Of a DNA stretch of 64,000 bases, positions 21,847 to 31,397 are shown in pieces. A program made the position numbers and the translations under genes. Location of the stretch: the IMG/VR virus record IMGVR_UViG_3300042870_001850, positions 19,312-83,311 of that record. One strand, 5' to 3'. The notes beneath the pieces were generated by a model. That model was not told the origin of the DNA. It was given only the letters and a program-made list of their open reading frames with translations, and did no database searches. The first letter of the stretch is position 1. The number at the start of each line of letters is the position of its first letter. The DNA comes from a virus.

Positions 21847-22841
21847 GCCTTTCTGACGATATAAATAAGGAAGAAGAAATATCAGAGCTTAGAAGAGCTC
21901 TAAAAGCTTCTCAACAAGCGGAATACAAAGCCAAACGAAAAACAGAGGCTCTTGTAGATGCAGTATACACGGCCGCAAAAGAGTCCGTTCTTGCTTGCGG
22001 AAATGGAAAAGCGCAAAAAATAGCTATTCCACCTAAAGATCCTCGCAAAGCAAAGGCTGAAGTTGCACTAGTTCATGCGACGGACTGGCAGAATGGAAAG
22101 CTCACAACTACTTATAACATTCAAAAGTGCTCTGATCGCATGGAGCAACTTGCTGCCAAAGTTATAGAGCTTACAACTGTTCAAAGAAGCCACCACCCAG
22201 TTCGTGAATGCACCGTCATGTTTGGCGGTGACATGGTCGAAGGTATTTCAATTTTCCCTGGACAAGCTTGGGAAGTAGAAGCTCACATATTTGAACAGCT
22301 TTTTGAGACTGTCCGCATTGAGGAATCAATGATTAGAACTTTTGCTGCATTCTTTGACAAAGTAAACGTTGTATGCGAGTTTGGTAACCACGGACGACTA
22401 GGCCGTAAAGGTGAAATGCCAGCAAATGACAATATTGATGCAATCAGCTATCGCATCGCGCAGGATCGCACAAAAGATCTAAAAAATGTTACTTGGCAAA
22501 TGTCCCCTGACTGGTATCAAATGGTGACAATTGGAAATTATAAAGCTATGCTCGTGCACGGTGACGAATGCCGAGGCATGTCAGGAATTCTTCGTAAGGC
22601 AAATGCATGGGCAACTGGCGTCGTTGAACCGTTTCAAGACGTGTACATGGGTCACTTCCACACGCCGACAACAATGACAATGGCTAATGCTGGACGAGTG
22701 TTCATCACTGGCTCTCCAGAATCTCACAATGAGTACGCTCGTGAAGTCATTGCAGCTGTCGGTAAGCCATCTCAGCGGTTGCATTTTATTGACCCAATAA
22801 AAGGCAGAGTAACTGCAGAGTACACAATCTGGTTGGAATAG
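21843..22841 (+). CDS. Calcineurin-like metallophosphoesterase
   Basis: 332 residues. After an N-terminal coiled coil (5-45), the metal motifs appear in order: D81 in HATDWQ, D130 in FGGDMVEG, N182-H183 in FGNHGR, HGDE near 231, and GHFHT near 264. The first motif DxH is altered to DxQ, a variation that should be checked. It would hydrolyse phosphate esters or DNA ends with two metals. It is larger than Mre11-like phage nucleases and is coupled to the HTH gene by a 4-base overlap. Confidence 0.8.
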   Translation: MSLSDDINKEEEISELRRALKASQQAEYKAKRKTEALVDAVYTAAKESVLACGNGKAQKIAIPPKDPRKAKAEVALVHATDWQNGKLTTTYNIQKCSDRMEQLAAKVIELTTVQRSHHPVRECTVMFGGDMVEGISIFPGQAWEVEAHIFEQLFETVRIEESMIRTFAAFFDKVNVVCEFGNHGRLGRKGEMPANDNIDAISYRIAQDRTKDLKNVTWQMSPDWYQMVTIGNYKAMLVHGDECRGMSGILRKANAWATGVVEPFQDVYMGHFHTPTTMTMANAGRVFITGSPESHNEYAREVIAAVGKPSQRLHFIDPIKGRVTAEYTIWLE

Positions 22842-22867
22842 TAAACGCAGTAGATCCTAAATAGGTG

Positions 22868-22873
22868 TATGAT
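22868..22873 (+). promoter_or_regulatory. -10 element of a predicted leaderless promoter
   Basis: TATGAT, six bases, then the GTG at 22880. No Shine-Dalgarno precedes this start. Confidence 0.4.
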
Positions 22874-22879
22874 AACTAA

Positions 22880-23245
22880 GTGGGAATCTTAAAGCCGCGT
22901 AATACGACTAAAAAGAAGACAGTGCTGAAGAACGCAGAAGCACTATTATCAGAAAAAATAGAGCAAGGTTACGACACAGATCTAGCAAGAATTGGTGTCT
23001 CATGGTCTGGTATTTTGGATCTAGAAGGACCAATTGCCGCATCTGAGGTAGCAGCAATGCTCGCAAGCGCTTCTCTAATTAGAGCAACAACTCTTGTTGA
23101 CTCAGAGGAGCATTGGACAAGCGCGGCGGCATTTTCTGCGCTTGGGCACACCGTTGAGCTTGACGTTCGACCGCCTCTAGATACTGAAAATCCCGACGAC
23201 GAAAAAATGTCTAATCCAATTGGCTTTGTACCGCAAAGTGAATAA
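22880..23245 (+). CDS. Hypothetical protein upstream of fibre genes
   Basis: 121 residues with a basic N-terminus (KPRNTTKKKTVLKN), a helical middle containing GPIAASEVAAMLASASLIRATT and an acidic C-terminus. GTG start supported by the six-base-spaced -10 element. It directly precedes the tail genes, so could be a small structural protein. Not recognised. Confidence 0.5.
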   Translation: MGILKPRNTTKKKTVLKNAEALLSEKIEQGYDTDLARIGVSWSGILDLEGPIAASEVAAMLASASLIRATTLVDSEEHWTSAAAFSALGHTVELDVRPPLDTENPDDEKMSNPIGFVPQSE

Positions 23246-23306
23246 GCACTACAATCACTTTTGCTTTTATTTGATAAAATCCAACCAGATCTAGATTGGA
23301 GACTAC

Positions 23307-24044
23307 GTGCCTTGGCCTAATGACGTTGTCACAAGAACTGTAACGGGCACGTATTTGACGCCGCAAGGAAATGCTGCTGTCGGACGAGTCACTTTTACTC
23401 CAACAGCCAGAATTGTAGATATCAATGATGACGTTATTATTGAAGACACTATTACGGCAACTTTATCTGCATCAGGGGTATTTACAGTAAGTCTTCCGAC
23501 AACTGATAATACTCTACTGAGCCCGCAAGGTTGGGCGTACCAAGTTAACGTCCGACTTCGCGGTGTCAAACCACAGAAGTTTTACGCGTTTCTTCCACTA
23601 GGTGACGGTTCTAGTGTAGATCTAAACCAAGAGCTAAGCGGATCTGCTACAGTCACAGACGCAACAGCGCCAACGTCTGTTAGAGGCCCTATCGGCCCTA
23701 GAGGACCGGGAACTGTCACCGGAATTGGCCTTCCAACATACGTGATTGGTCAAGATGGGGACATCTACATTGACACAGATACTGGCTACTACTACGGACC
23801 AAAAACTGCCGGCGAGTGGCCTGGGGTTCCATTTTTTACCGCAGGTGCAACTCAAAGACACATTCATACGCAGGCTTCAGTTTCTGCAACATGGACAATC
23901 ACACATGTTCTTGGCGGAAAACCTTCTGTGTCAGTAGTAGACTCTTCTGGAACTGTAGTGGTTGGAGAAGTAAGATATGATAGCAATACAGTAGTGACAG
24001 TTTTGTTCACTACTCCATTTTCAGGATACGCGTACCTTACGTAG
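23307..24044 (+). CDS. Tail-fibre-like protein with short collagen-like segment
   Basis: 245 residues. The N-terminal 110 residues are a beta-sandwich-like domain (VTGTYLTPQGNAAVGRVTFT), then GPIGPRGPG near residue 130 makes three Gly-X-Y triplets, then GLPTYVIGQDGDIYIDTDTGYYYGPK, a common fibre-shaft motif, and a C-terminal GSxVSVVDSSGTVV-type domain ending FTTPFSGYAYLT, typical of phage fibre C-terminal strands. GTG start with a ggag ribosome site. Prolines in the Gly-X-Y part are possible targets for the P4H-like enzymes encoded downstream. Confidence 0.7.
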   Translation: MPWPNDVVTRTVTGTYLTPQGNAAVGRVTFTPTARIVDINDDVIIEDTITATLSASGVFTVSLPTTDNTLLSPQGWAYQVNVRLRGVKPQKFYAFLPLGDGSSVDLNQELSGSATVTDATAPTSVRGPIGPRGPGTVTGIGLPTYVIGQDGDIYIDTDTGYYYGPKTAGEWPGVPFFTAGATQRHIHTQASVSATWTITHVLGGKPSVSVVDSSGTVVVGEVRYDSNTVVTVLFTTPFSGYAYLT

Positions 24045-24073
24045 CTTGAATAGACAATAAGGAGTCGCTCCCC

Positions 24074-25558
24074 GTGGCACAAAAATTTGTTACAAACTTA
24101 GATCTTAATCAAAATCAACTTCTTAATGCCACATTTGAAGTGCTGTCGTCAAACCCTGAGTCAGGCAACTTTGAAGGTCGAATGATTTACAACAGCACCA
24201 CGGATTCTATCCTGGTGTACGGCAATGGCGCATGGCGCAAAGTCGTAAATAGCATTTCGTCTGGTGGCGGTGCGGGTATTGCTGAAGCCCTTACTGTTTC
24301 GGAATCAAATGGCGCTGTAACCCTTACGCTCCATGTCGCGGATACAGATAGCGCTGGTCTTCTTCCAGCCGCGATGTGGAACATGCTTACTGATGCAACT
24401 GCTGATGCGACTTCTTCTAAATTGGTTAAAAGAGACGGAAGCGGTAACGCAAAAGTTGCCACACCAACAGACGCCGCACATATTGCAACTAAAGGCTACG
24501 TAGACGCTGCCCGTCAAGGTCTTGATGTCAAGGCTTCAGTAAGAGCAGCCACCACTGCCGCGATTAACATTTCAACCGATCTTAATAACGGCGACGTCAT
24601 TGACGGTGTAACGCTTGTTACTGGTGACCGTGTTCTTGTTAAGAACCAAGGAACAGCTTCTGAAAATGGCATCTATGTGGTCACCGCTACTGGTGCGGGT
24701 GCTCGTTCATCTGACGCAAACGGAACCGCCGATACTGGCGAACTTACAAGTGGAACCTTCACCTTCGTAGAAGAAGGAACCGTTAACTTTGACTCTGGTT
24801 TTGTCGTTTCAACCAATGGGACAATCACCGTCGGCACAACAGGCATTACTTGGACACAGTTTTCTGGCGCTGGCTCATTTGAAGCAGGGGATGGACTCTC
24901 AAAGAGTGGCACGACAGTAAATGTCAATGTAACCTCTAACAGAACAGCGATTACCGCAGACGCGATCGACATTTCAGCTAACTACGTTGGTCAGTCTTCA
25001 ATCACGACCCTCGGAACAATCACCACTGGTACGTGGGACGCCACAACTGTAGCGGTTACTGCTGGTGGTACTGGTGTTGAGTCGTTTACTGACAACGGCG
25101 TTGTTTATGGTAACGGAACAAGCGCACTTGATGTAACTGGTGCTGGAACGGAACATCAGGTTCTCCGTGCAGGCTCTGGTGGGGTTCCCGCCTTTGGTGC
25201 TGTTGACCTTTCGCAGACCGCCGCGACAACCAATTCACTCTTAATCTCACGAGGCGGAACCAATGCTTCCACAGAAGCAACCGCACGAACAAACCTTGCC
25301 GCTGGTGGAACTCAGGGCGCTGGAGTAAGCACACCGGCACTTGCGCGCAAAGTTACAAAGGCTGTCGGCAACGGAGTAGATACTTCATTTACACTTGTTC
25401 ACGCATTTAACACACGTGAAGTAATGGTTCAAGTGTACGATTCAGCTACCTACGACACAGTCATTACAGACGTTGTTCGTACCGATGCTAATACAGTTAC
25501 AGTTGCATTCTCAGTTGCACCGACATCTAGCGCGTACACTGTCGTTGTGATAGGTTAA
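24074..25558 (+). CDS. Tail fibre protein
   Basis: 494 residues, beta-rich. It opens with FVTNLDLNQNQLLNATFEVL and LVYGNGAWRKV, a known fibre N-terminal pattern. A module beginning YVDAARQGLDVKASVRAAT (about 140-290) contains VTGDRVLVKNQGTASENGIY and is related to the two modules of the next large fibre gene. The C-terminus (FNTREVMVQVYDSATYDTV...) matches the end domain of many phage fibres. GTG start with aaggag upstream. A small hairpin (GCACC/GGTGC, 25565-25579) follows the stop. Confidence 0.75.
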   Translation: MAQKFVTNLDLNQNQLLNATFEVLSSNPESGNFEGRMIYNSTTDSILVYGNGAWRKVVNSISSGGGAGIAEALTVSESNGAVTLTLHVADTDSAGLLPAAMWNMLTDATADATSSKLVKRDGSGNAKVATPTDAAHIATKGYVDAARQGLDVKASVRAATTAAINISTDLNNGDVIDGVTLVTGDRVLVKNQGTASENGIYVVTATGAGARSSDANGTADTGELTSGTFTFVEEGTVNFDSGFVVSTNGTITVGTTGITWTQFSGAGSFEAGDGLSKSGTTVNVNVTSNRTAITADAIDISANYVGQSSITTLGTITTGTWDATTVAVTAGGTGVESFTDNGVVYGNGTSALDVTGAGTEHQVLRAGSGGVPAFGAVDLSQTAATTNSLLISRGGTNASTEATARTNLAAGGTQGAGVSTPALARKVTKAVGNGVDTSFTLVHAFNTREVMVQVYDSATYDTVITDVVRTDANTVTVAFSVAPTSSAYTVVVIG

Positions 25559-25615
25559 TTCATAGCACCTCGCGGGGTGCGAACTATAAAGAAAGAAACA
25601 GTTGAGGCTGTATCA

Positions 25616-26068
25616 ATGACAAGATTTGTTGGAACTCCGCTACGCGGAACTGAATTTGCTAACGCCGGTGATGAAGCTATCTCCGCCCGTGTTGGCACAG
25701 ATTCGTATCCACGAGTACGCATTGATGCAGGCGGCAGGATTACATGGTCATCCGGAGCAGCAACTGGAGACACCACTTTATATAGAAGTGGCAGTGACAC
25801 GTTAGTAACTGACGATGTCTTTAAGGCATTACAAGGCATAGTCACATTAGTAACAGACGGCGCGCCTACTCAAGCGCTGCCAAACGGTGCAATTGCAATT
25901 GACACTACCAACAGCATATTCTATTTTCGTTCAGAAAACACTTGGCAGCTAGTAAGCGGTGGTGGCTCTGTTACTGGAGACATAGACGGTGGAAATCATT
26001 TGAATGATATCCAAGAAGCAGAAGTAACTAACTACGTATTCGCGTCATTTGACGGAGAGGAGCTGTAA
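25616..26068 (+). CDS. Fibre-associated structural protein
   Basis: 150 residues from the ATG at 25616; a GTG at 25577 would add 13 residues. TRFVGTPLRGTEFANAGDEAI and YPRVRIDAGGRITWSSG are fibre-shaft patterns, ending in LNDIQEAEVTNY. The stop overlaps the ATG of the large fibre gene by one base. Probably part of the same fibre complex as its neighbours. Confidence 0.6.
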   Translation: MTRFVGTPLRGTEFANAGDEAISARVGTDSYPRVRIDAGGRITWSSGAATGDTTLYRSGSDTLVTDDVFKALQGIVTLVTDGAPTQALPNGAIAIDTTNSIFYFRSENTWQLVSGGGSVTGDIDGGNHLNDIQEAEVTNYVFASFDGEEL

Positions 26069-29000
26069 TGGCTGGAGCAAGAATTCAACTAAAGAGGGCT
26101 ACAGCATCTCAATGGACATCTGCAAACACTGTCCTATTTGCCGGTGAAATTGGATATGAAACAGACGCCAATAAGTTCAAAATTGGCGACGGTACTACAG
26201 CGTGGACATCGCTTTCTTACTTCAATGGAAACTTGTCAGGATCAAACCTAAATGATCTTTTAGATGTAACTATCACGTCTGCAGCGAACGGCGACTTCCT
26301 TCGTTGGAGCGGCACAGCATGGATCAATGACGCAGTTAATCTTGGAACTGATACAGCAGGCTCATTTGTTGAAAGTCTTATTGCTGGTACAGGTGTAACA
26401 CTCACAAACAATAGCGGTGAAAGCTCCACACCAACAATTGCAATTGGTCAATCTGTAGCAACAAACACAACTCCAACATTTGCTGGATTGACTCTCAATG
26501 GCAACATTACTTTTGAAGGTACAACTGCTGACGATTTCGAGACAGTACTCGCGATTACCGACCCAACAGCGGATAGAACAATCACAATCCCTGACGCGAC
26601 TGGAACAGTTGCCTTAAATGGCTCAATTGCTCTAGGTACAGACACAACTGGTAACTATGTCAATGACGTAACTGCCGGCACGGGCGTAACGGTAACTCAT
26701 ACACCTGGCGAAGGCTCATCTCCTACAGTGGCGATTGGGCAGAGCGTTGCAACGTCTGCTTCACCAACATTTGCTAACGTCACTATTAGCTCTGTCCCAA
26801 CAAGTGACACACATGCTGCAACAAAAGCGTATGTCGACTACCACGCGGCAGGAATTGTATGGCATGACGCCGTTAAATTGGCAACAAACGCCGTGCTTCC
26901 AGGAACACCTACGTATAGCAATGGAACATCGGGTGTAGGCGCAACATTAACCGCAACCGCGAATGCGCGTCTTAGCATTGATGGAGCTAACGCAACAACA
27001 AATGACAGAGTTCTTGTCAAAGATCAAGCCGACGCAACACAAAACGGTGTGTACAAAGTAACAGCTCAAGGCAGCGTAAGCGTGCCGTACGTCTTAACAA
27101 GAGCGACAGACTTTGATACAAGCACGCCGTACGAAATCATCGGCGTAACCGGAGACGCAGTTTATATTTCTAGCGGCTCGTATAACGCTAATCAAGGATA
27201 CATCACGACTTCAACCGGCACAGGCACTGACGGCGCGCACGTTCTCGGGACTGACAATTTGACGTTTAGCCAATTTACTGGTACAGCAACATTTAGTGCT
27301 GGAACAGGTATCGCAATTAGCGGTAACACAATTAACGTACAAACAGCAAATGCTGGTCGCATAGTTGTCAATGCTGATGACATTGATCTTGCAACTGTCA
27401 CCCGCACAGACACAAGCGGTTCTGCCGGTAAGTCATTTGTTCAATCATTTACAACTGACTCATATGGCCGAGTAACCGGTGCTGTAACAGCAGACACTGC
27501 AATTACTCTTGGCACTGATACGTCTGGTAGCTATGTAGAAAGTCTTACCGCAGGCACCGGCATTACACTAAGTAATAACAGCGGCGAAGGCGCTAGCCCG
27601 ACAGTAGCGGTAACCGCAAACACGTATGACGCGTACGGCGCGTCGTCGACTCATGCAGGTTTAACAGAAGCACATGGTGCGACAGGCGCAGTAGTGGGAA
27701 CGACAAATACTCAGACCCTTACCAACAAAACTCTGACATCTCCAAAAGTAAATGAAGATGTTGTACTGACTTCTACAGCAACTGAACTTAACATTCTTGA
27801 CGGTGCGACTCTTTCAACAACCGAACTTAACTATGTTGACGGTGTCACAAGTGCTATTCAGACTCAACTTGATGCAAAAGCACCTTTAGCGTCGCCAACA
27901 TTTACCGGCTCGGTCACACTTCCTGACAACACGGTTGCTCTTGGAACCAAGACAACTGGTGACTATGTAGCAACAATAACGGGTGGAACTGGTGTTAGTT
28001 CAACAGCCGCAACAACTGGTGAGGGAACAACCCACACACTGTCCATTGGTCAAGCGATCGCAACAACAGATTCACCAACCTTTGCAGGACTTACCGTCAA
28101 CGGAGCAAGCGTTGTCTTTGAAGGTGCAACTGCAAACGACTTTGAGACTACTCTTTCCGTAACAGATCCAACAGCGGATAGAACAATCACAATCCCTGAC
28201 GCGACTGGGACAGTTGCCCTTACCTCGGATGTTACGACTCACGCAAACCTGACAGAAGCACATGGTGCAACTGGTGCAGTAGTTGGGACAACGAACACTC
28301 AAACACTTACTAATAAAACACTGACATCACCAAAAATCAACGAAGATGTTGTACTGACTTCTACGGCAACAGAATTAAACTATGTTGATGGCGTTACAAG
28401 TGCCATTCAGACCCAACTTGATGCAAAGGCACCGCTCGCGTCGCCAACATTTACTGGTACACCAACACTGCCAACAGGCACTATTGCTACAACACAGACT
28501 GCTGCAAATAGCACAACCGCAGTTGCTACTACTGCGTTTGTTACAACTGCAGACAACCTCAAAGCAAACATCGACTCACCGACATTTACTGGAACAGTTG
28601 CTGGAATAACAAAGACAATGGTCGGTCTCGGCAATGTTGACAACACTGCAGACACTGCAAAGCCAGTGTCAACGGCACAGCAGACAGCTCTTGATCTTAA
28701 AGCAAATATTGCTTCACCAACTTTTACTGGTACGGTTACACTTGCTGCTGATCCAGGTTCTGCGCTTCAAGCAGCAACAAAGCAGTATGTTGACAACGTT
28801 GTCTCTGGAGTAAACTTCCATGAGTCAGTAGTTGCAGCGACAACTGGCAATCTCGCTGGAACATACAACAATGGAACCAGCGGTGTAGGCGCAACAATTA
28901 CAAAAGCAACAAATGGTTCAATTGGAACTATTGACGGTGCAACAGTAATTGTTGGAAGCAGAATTCTTCTCAAGTCGCAGACTGATCCAAAAGAAAATGG

Positions 29001-30054
29001 TATTTATACCGTTACCGCAGTTGGAAGCGTCAGCGCTCCTTGGGTGGTAACCAGAGCAACTGATGCAGACAACAACCCATCAGGTGAAATGGAAAATGGA
29101 GACTTCTGCTTCGTAACTGGTGGTTCAACTAACTCTGGCTACGGATACATCAATAACTCTACTGCAAGCCCAATTGTCATTGGAACTGACGACATTACTT
29201 ACGCAGTATTCAATGCGGCTCAAGTCGTCACTGGAGGCACTGGTCTAGCGTTTGATGGGAATATTCTCAATGTTGGAACTGCATCAACCAGCAGAATTGT
29301 TGTCAACGCAGACAACATTGATCTCGCCTCTGGAGTTGCCACAATCGGCACCTACAAGTCAGTAACAGTTGATACCTACGGCCGAGTAACTGCTGGAACA
29401 AACCCAACAACGCTTTCTGGATACGGCATCACTGACGCAGCGCCAATCAATGACGCATCATTTACGGGAACATTCTCTGCTCCTTCTGGAACTATCACTA
29501 GCACGATGATTGCCGATGGAACTATCGTCAACGGCGACATCAATGCTTCTGCAGGCATCGCGCTTAGCAAACTTGCTACAAGCACCGCCGGTAACATTAT
29601 TGTCTACAACTCGTCTGGTGTTCCGACAGCAGTAGCAGAAACAGGAGACGTCACAATCTCCGACACTGGCGTTACAGCAATTGGCACAGGAGTAATCGTC
29701 AACGCGGATGTTTCCACAACTGCAGCAATTGACCTTGGTAAACTGGCTGATATTTCAACTAACGCGCAAACAGCAAGCTACACACTCGTCTTGGCAGACA
29801 AGAATAAGCTAGTTGAAATGAGTGTCGCTTCTGGAAACACTTTAACAGTTCCGCCAAACGTAGATGTTGCATTCCCAGTAGGTTCTCAAATTAGAGTTCT
29901 TCAAACAAACACTGGTCAATGCACACTTACTGCAGGCGCTGGTGTTACGATAAATGGTACGCCAGGTCTTAAGCTTAGAACTCAGTGGGCATCTGCTACA
30001 CTGATTAAACGAGCAACAAATACTTGGGTAGCAGTAGGAGACCTTTCAGCATGA
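26068..30054 (+). CDS. Large multi-module tail fibre
   Basis: 1328 residues, nearly all short beta repeats. The N-terminus (IQLKRATASQWTSANTVLFAGEIGYE, then IGDGTTAWTSL) is the tropism-determinant/hyaluronidase-type fibre head. Two copies of a 165-residue module (about 253-424 and 904-1069) start AAT/ATKxYVD and carry DRVLVKDQADATQNGVY or SRILLKSQTDPKENGIY; they are homologous to the module in the preceding gene. The middle has repeats with TLTNKTLTSPK and STATELNxVDG. The end (PPNVDVAFPVGSQIRVLQT) is a common fibre C-terminal domain. It binds the host surface, by inference. Confidence 0.85.
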   Translation: MAGARIQLKRATASQWTSANTVLFAGEIGYETDANKFKIGDGTTAWTSLSYFNGNLSGSNLNDLLDVTITSAANGDFLRWSGTAWINDAVNLGTDTAGSFVESLIAGTGVTLTNNSGESSTPTIAIGQSVATNTTPTFAGLTLNGNITFEGTTADDFETVLAITDPTADRTITIPDATGTVALNGSIALGTDTTGNYVNDVTAGTGVTVTHTPGEGSSPTVAIGQSVATSASPTFANVTISSVPTSDTHAATKAYVDYHAAGIVWHDAVKLATNAVLPGTPTYSNGTSGVGATLTATANARLSIDGANATTNDRVLVKDQADATQNGVYKVTAQGSVSVPYVLTRATDFDTSTPYEIIGVTGDAVYISSGSYNANQGYITTSTGTGTDGAHVLGTDNLTFSQFTGTATFSAGTGIAISGNTINVQTANAGRIVVNADDIDLATVTRTDTSGSAGKSFVQSFTTDSYGRVTGAVTADTAITLGTDTSGSYVESLTAGTGITLSNNSGEGASPTVAVTANTYDAYGASSTHAGLTEAHGATGAVVGTTNTQTLTNKTLTSPKVNEDVVLTSTATELNILDGATLSTTELNYVDGVTSAIQTQLDAKAPLASPTFTGSVTLPDNTVALGTKTTGDYVATITGGTGVSSTAATTGEGTTHTLSIGQAIATTDSPTFAGLTVNGASVVFEGATANDFETTLSVTDPTADRTITIPDATGTVALTSDVTTHANLTEAHGATGAVVGTTNTQTLTNKTLTSPKINEDVVLTSTATELNYVDGVTSAIQTQLDAKAPLASPTFTGTPTLPTGTIATTQTAANSTTAVATTAFVTTADNLKANIDSPTFTGTVAGITKTMVGLGNVDNTADTAKPVSTAQQTALDLKANIASPTFTGTVTLAADPGSALQAATKQYVDNVVSGVNFHESVVAATTGNLAGTYNNGTSGVGATITKATNGSIGTIDGATVIVGSRILLKSQTDPKENGIYTVTAVGSVSAPWVVTRATDADNNPSGEMENGDFCFVTGGSTNSGYGYINNSTASPIVIGTDDITYAVFNAAQVVTGGTGLAFDGNILNVGTASTSRIVVNADNIDLASGVATIGTYKSVTVDTYGRVTAGTNPTTLSGYGITDAAPINDASFTGTFSAPSGTITSTMIADGTIVNGDINASAGIALSKLATSTAGNIIVYNSSGVPTAVAETGDVTISDTGVTAIGTGVIVNADVSTTAAIDLGKLADISTNAQTASYTLVLADKNKLVEMSVASGNTLTVPPNVDVAFPVGSQIRVLQTNTGQCTLTAGAGVTINGTPGLKLRTQWASATLIKRATNTWVAVGDLSA
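26563..26613 (+). repeat. Near-identical 51-bp repeat in the fibre gene, copy 1
   Basis: Matches 28168-28218 with one difference over 51 bases; homology continues more weakly on both sides. It encodes PTADRTITIPDATGTVA. Confidence 0.8.
27663..27770 (+). repeat. Diverged repeat in the fibre gene, first copy
   Basis: The segment encoding TEAHGATGAVVGTTNTQTL and NKTLTSPK is repeated at about 28253-28360 with mainly silent differences. Confidence 0.7.
28168..28218 (+). repeat. 51-bp repeat in the fibre gene, copy 2
   Basis: Second copy of the 26563-26613 repeat. Confidence 0.8.
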
Positions 30055-31370
30055 GCATGACATCTGGTGACGTAGAGAGTGGTGGCAAACAGCCGACTGC
30101 GCCCGTAATTGGCACACCAACTTGGGTATCGAGCACTGTCGCTTCAGTAGCTTTTACTCCGTCAACATATACTGGTAAAGGCACAATCTCTTACACAGTA
30201 ACTGCAAGCTCTGGTCAAACTGGAACTGGATCTTCAAGTCCTATTCAAGTCACTGGGTTAACCGCTGGCTCAACAGTTACTTTCACTGTCACAGCTGTTT
30301 CAGTTACTGGCGTTCAGTCTAGTGCATCTGGCACAAGCGCATCGCTTGTCATGGGTATTGCTCCGTCTGCTCCAACAATCGGAACAGCATCCATAGTCCA
30401 GAACGTCGATAGAAACATTGACGTCCCGTACACTGCAGGATCTACAGGAACCTCTGGCTCTGTAACATACACAGCCACTTCTTCTCCCGGCGGAATTACA
30501 GCAACTGGCGCGTCACCAATTCGCGTCTCTGGTCTTACAGCAGGCACTGCATACACATTTACAGTTACCGCGTCTACAATATACGGCAGCGCCGCATCTT
30601 CTGCATCTAACTCTGTGACTGCAGGAAACAGGCCATCAGGCCTAGCGGCTCCTACTGCTACAAACAACGGCCAGACCAGCGGCTACACTGTCAGTGTAGG
30701 TAGTTGGAGTGGAACAGGGTCAACTACAGGCTTCACTTTTACCGCTTCCACTGGTCAAACTATCAGTACAAGCGGCGGCAGCCCAAGCTATTACGAATGG
30801 GCTATATCTCCTCTGGGCACCGCGCGAACATTTACGGCTACAGCGACAAACGCTTACGGTACATCGGCAGCATCTGCTGCGTCTGCTGCAGTGGCAAACG
30901 GGTTCAGGCCCGGAGGAAGCGGTGGCCAGTGGAGCAGTTTCTCCATCGCAGCAGGAAACGCCCTAGTAACAGTCACTTTTGCGATGAGTGCCGGTGGAAC
31001 CGGAGCAGAAACGTATACTATTCGCGTACATAGAGTGAGTGACGGCGCTGTTATTTCCACTGTCAGTGGTGTCACTGCCTCACCGGTTACTTTCACTGGT
31101 TTGACGAACGGCACTGCGTACTATGCCCGAGGAACTGCCGTAAACGCCTATGGCACTAGCCTAGACTTTCAGACAGGCAATGTCACCCCTGTTGCACCTC
31201 CGTATTTCCCTCCTTACTTTCCTCCGTATTTCCCTCCTTACTTTCCTCCGTACTTTCCTCCGTACTTTCCTCCGTATTTCCCTCCTTACTTCCCACCTTA
31301 CTTTCCTCCGTATTTCCCACCTTTCTTCCCACCGCACTTCCCACCTTTCTTCCCACCAGGATTTAAGTAA
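30051..31370 (+). CDS. Fibronectin-III-repeat tail/adhesin protein ending in PPYF repeats
   Basis: 439 residues from the ATG at 30051, which overlaps the preceding stop (ATGA). Three to four fibronectin type III-like domains follow one another (PTAPVIGTPTWVSSTVASV; APSAPTIGTASIV; RPSGLAAPTATNN; a last one ending near residue 380), each with the xxVTGLTxGTxYTFTVTA strand. The last 58 residues are fourteen PPxF units, ten PPYF then PPFF, PPHF, PPFF, PPGF, ending in Lys. FN3 domains in phage tails usually bind carbohydrate. The repeat directly precedes the prolyl-hydroxylase-like array. Confidence 0.8.
   Translation: MSMTSGDVESGGKQPTAPVIGTPTWVSSTVASVAFTPSTYTGKGTISYTVTASSGQTGTGSSSPIQVTGLTAGSTVTFTVTAVSVTGVQSSASGTSASLVMGIAPSAPTIGTASIVQNVDRNIDVPYTAGSTGTSGSVTYTATSSPGGITATGASPIRVSGLTAGTAYTFTVTASTIYGSAASSASNSVTAGNRPSGLAAPTATNNGQTSGYTVSVGSWSGTGSTTGFTFTASTGQTISTSGGSPSYYEWAISPLGTARTFTATATNAYGTSAASAASAAVANGFRPGGSGGQWSSFSIAAGNALVTVTFAMSAGGTGAETYTIRVHRVSDGAVISTVSGVTASPVTFTGLTNGTAYYARGTAVNAYGTSLDFQTGNVTPVAPPYFPPYFPPYFPPYFPPYFPPYFPPYFPPYFPPYFPPYFPPFFPPHFPPFFPPGFK
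31197..31364 (+). repeat. 12-bp tandem repeat encoding fourteen PPxF units
   Basis: Fourteen consecutive 12-base units such as cctccgtatttc and cctccttacttt. Codons vary silently between units while Pro-Pro-Tyr-Phe is kept in ten, so selection acts on the peptide. Confidence 0.95.
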
Positions 31371-31397
31371 ATAGCAAATCACTTTCGCGAGTAGCAC

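Noticed and set aside
26068-26240. Diversity-generating retroelement target (tropism-determinant-like fibre head)
   Set aside because: Only the N-terminal head is similar; no reverse transcriptase, accessory gene or template repeat is seen in the window.
26200-29800. Repeated segments that might suggest a CRISPR array
   Set aside because: Repeats are coding, of unequal spacing and length, and keep the fibre frame; no leader or cas gene.
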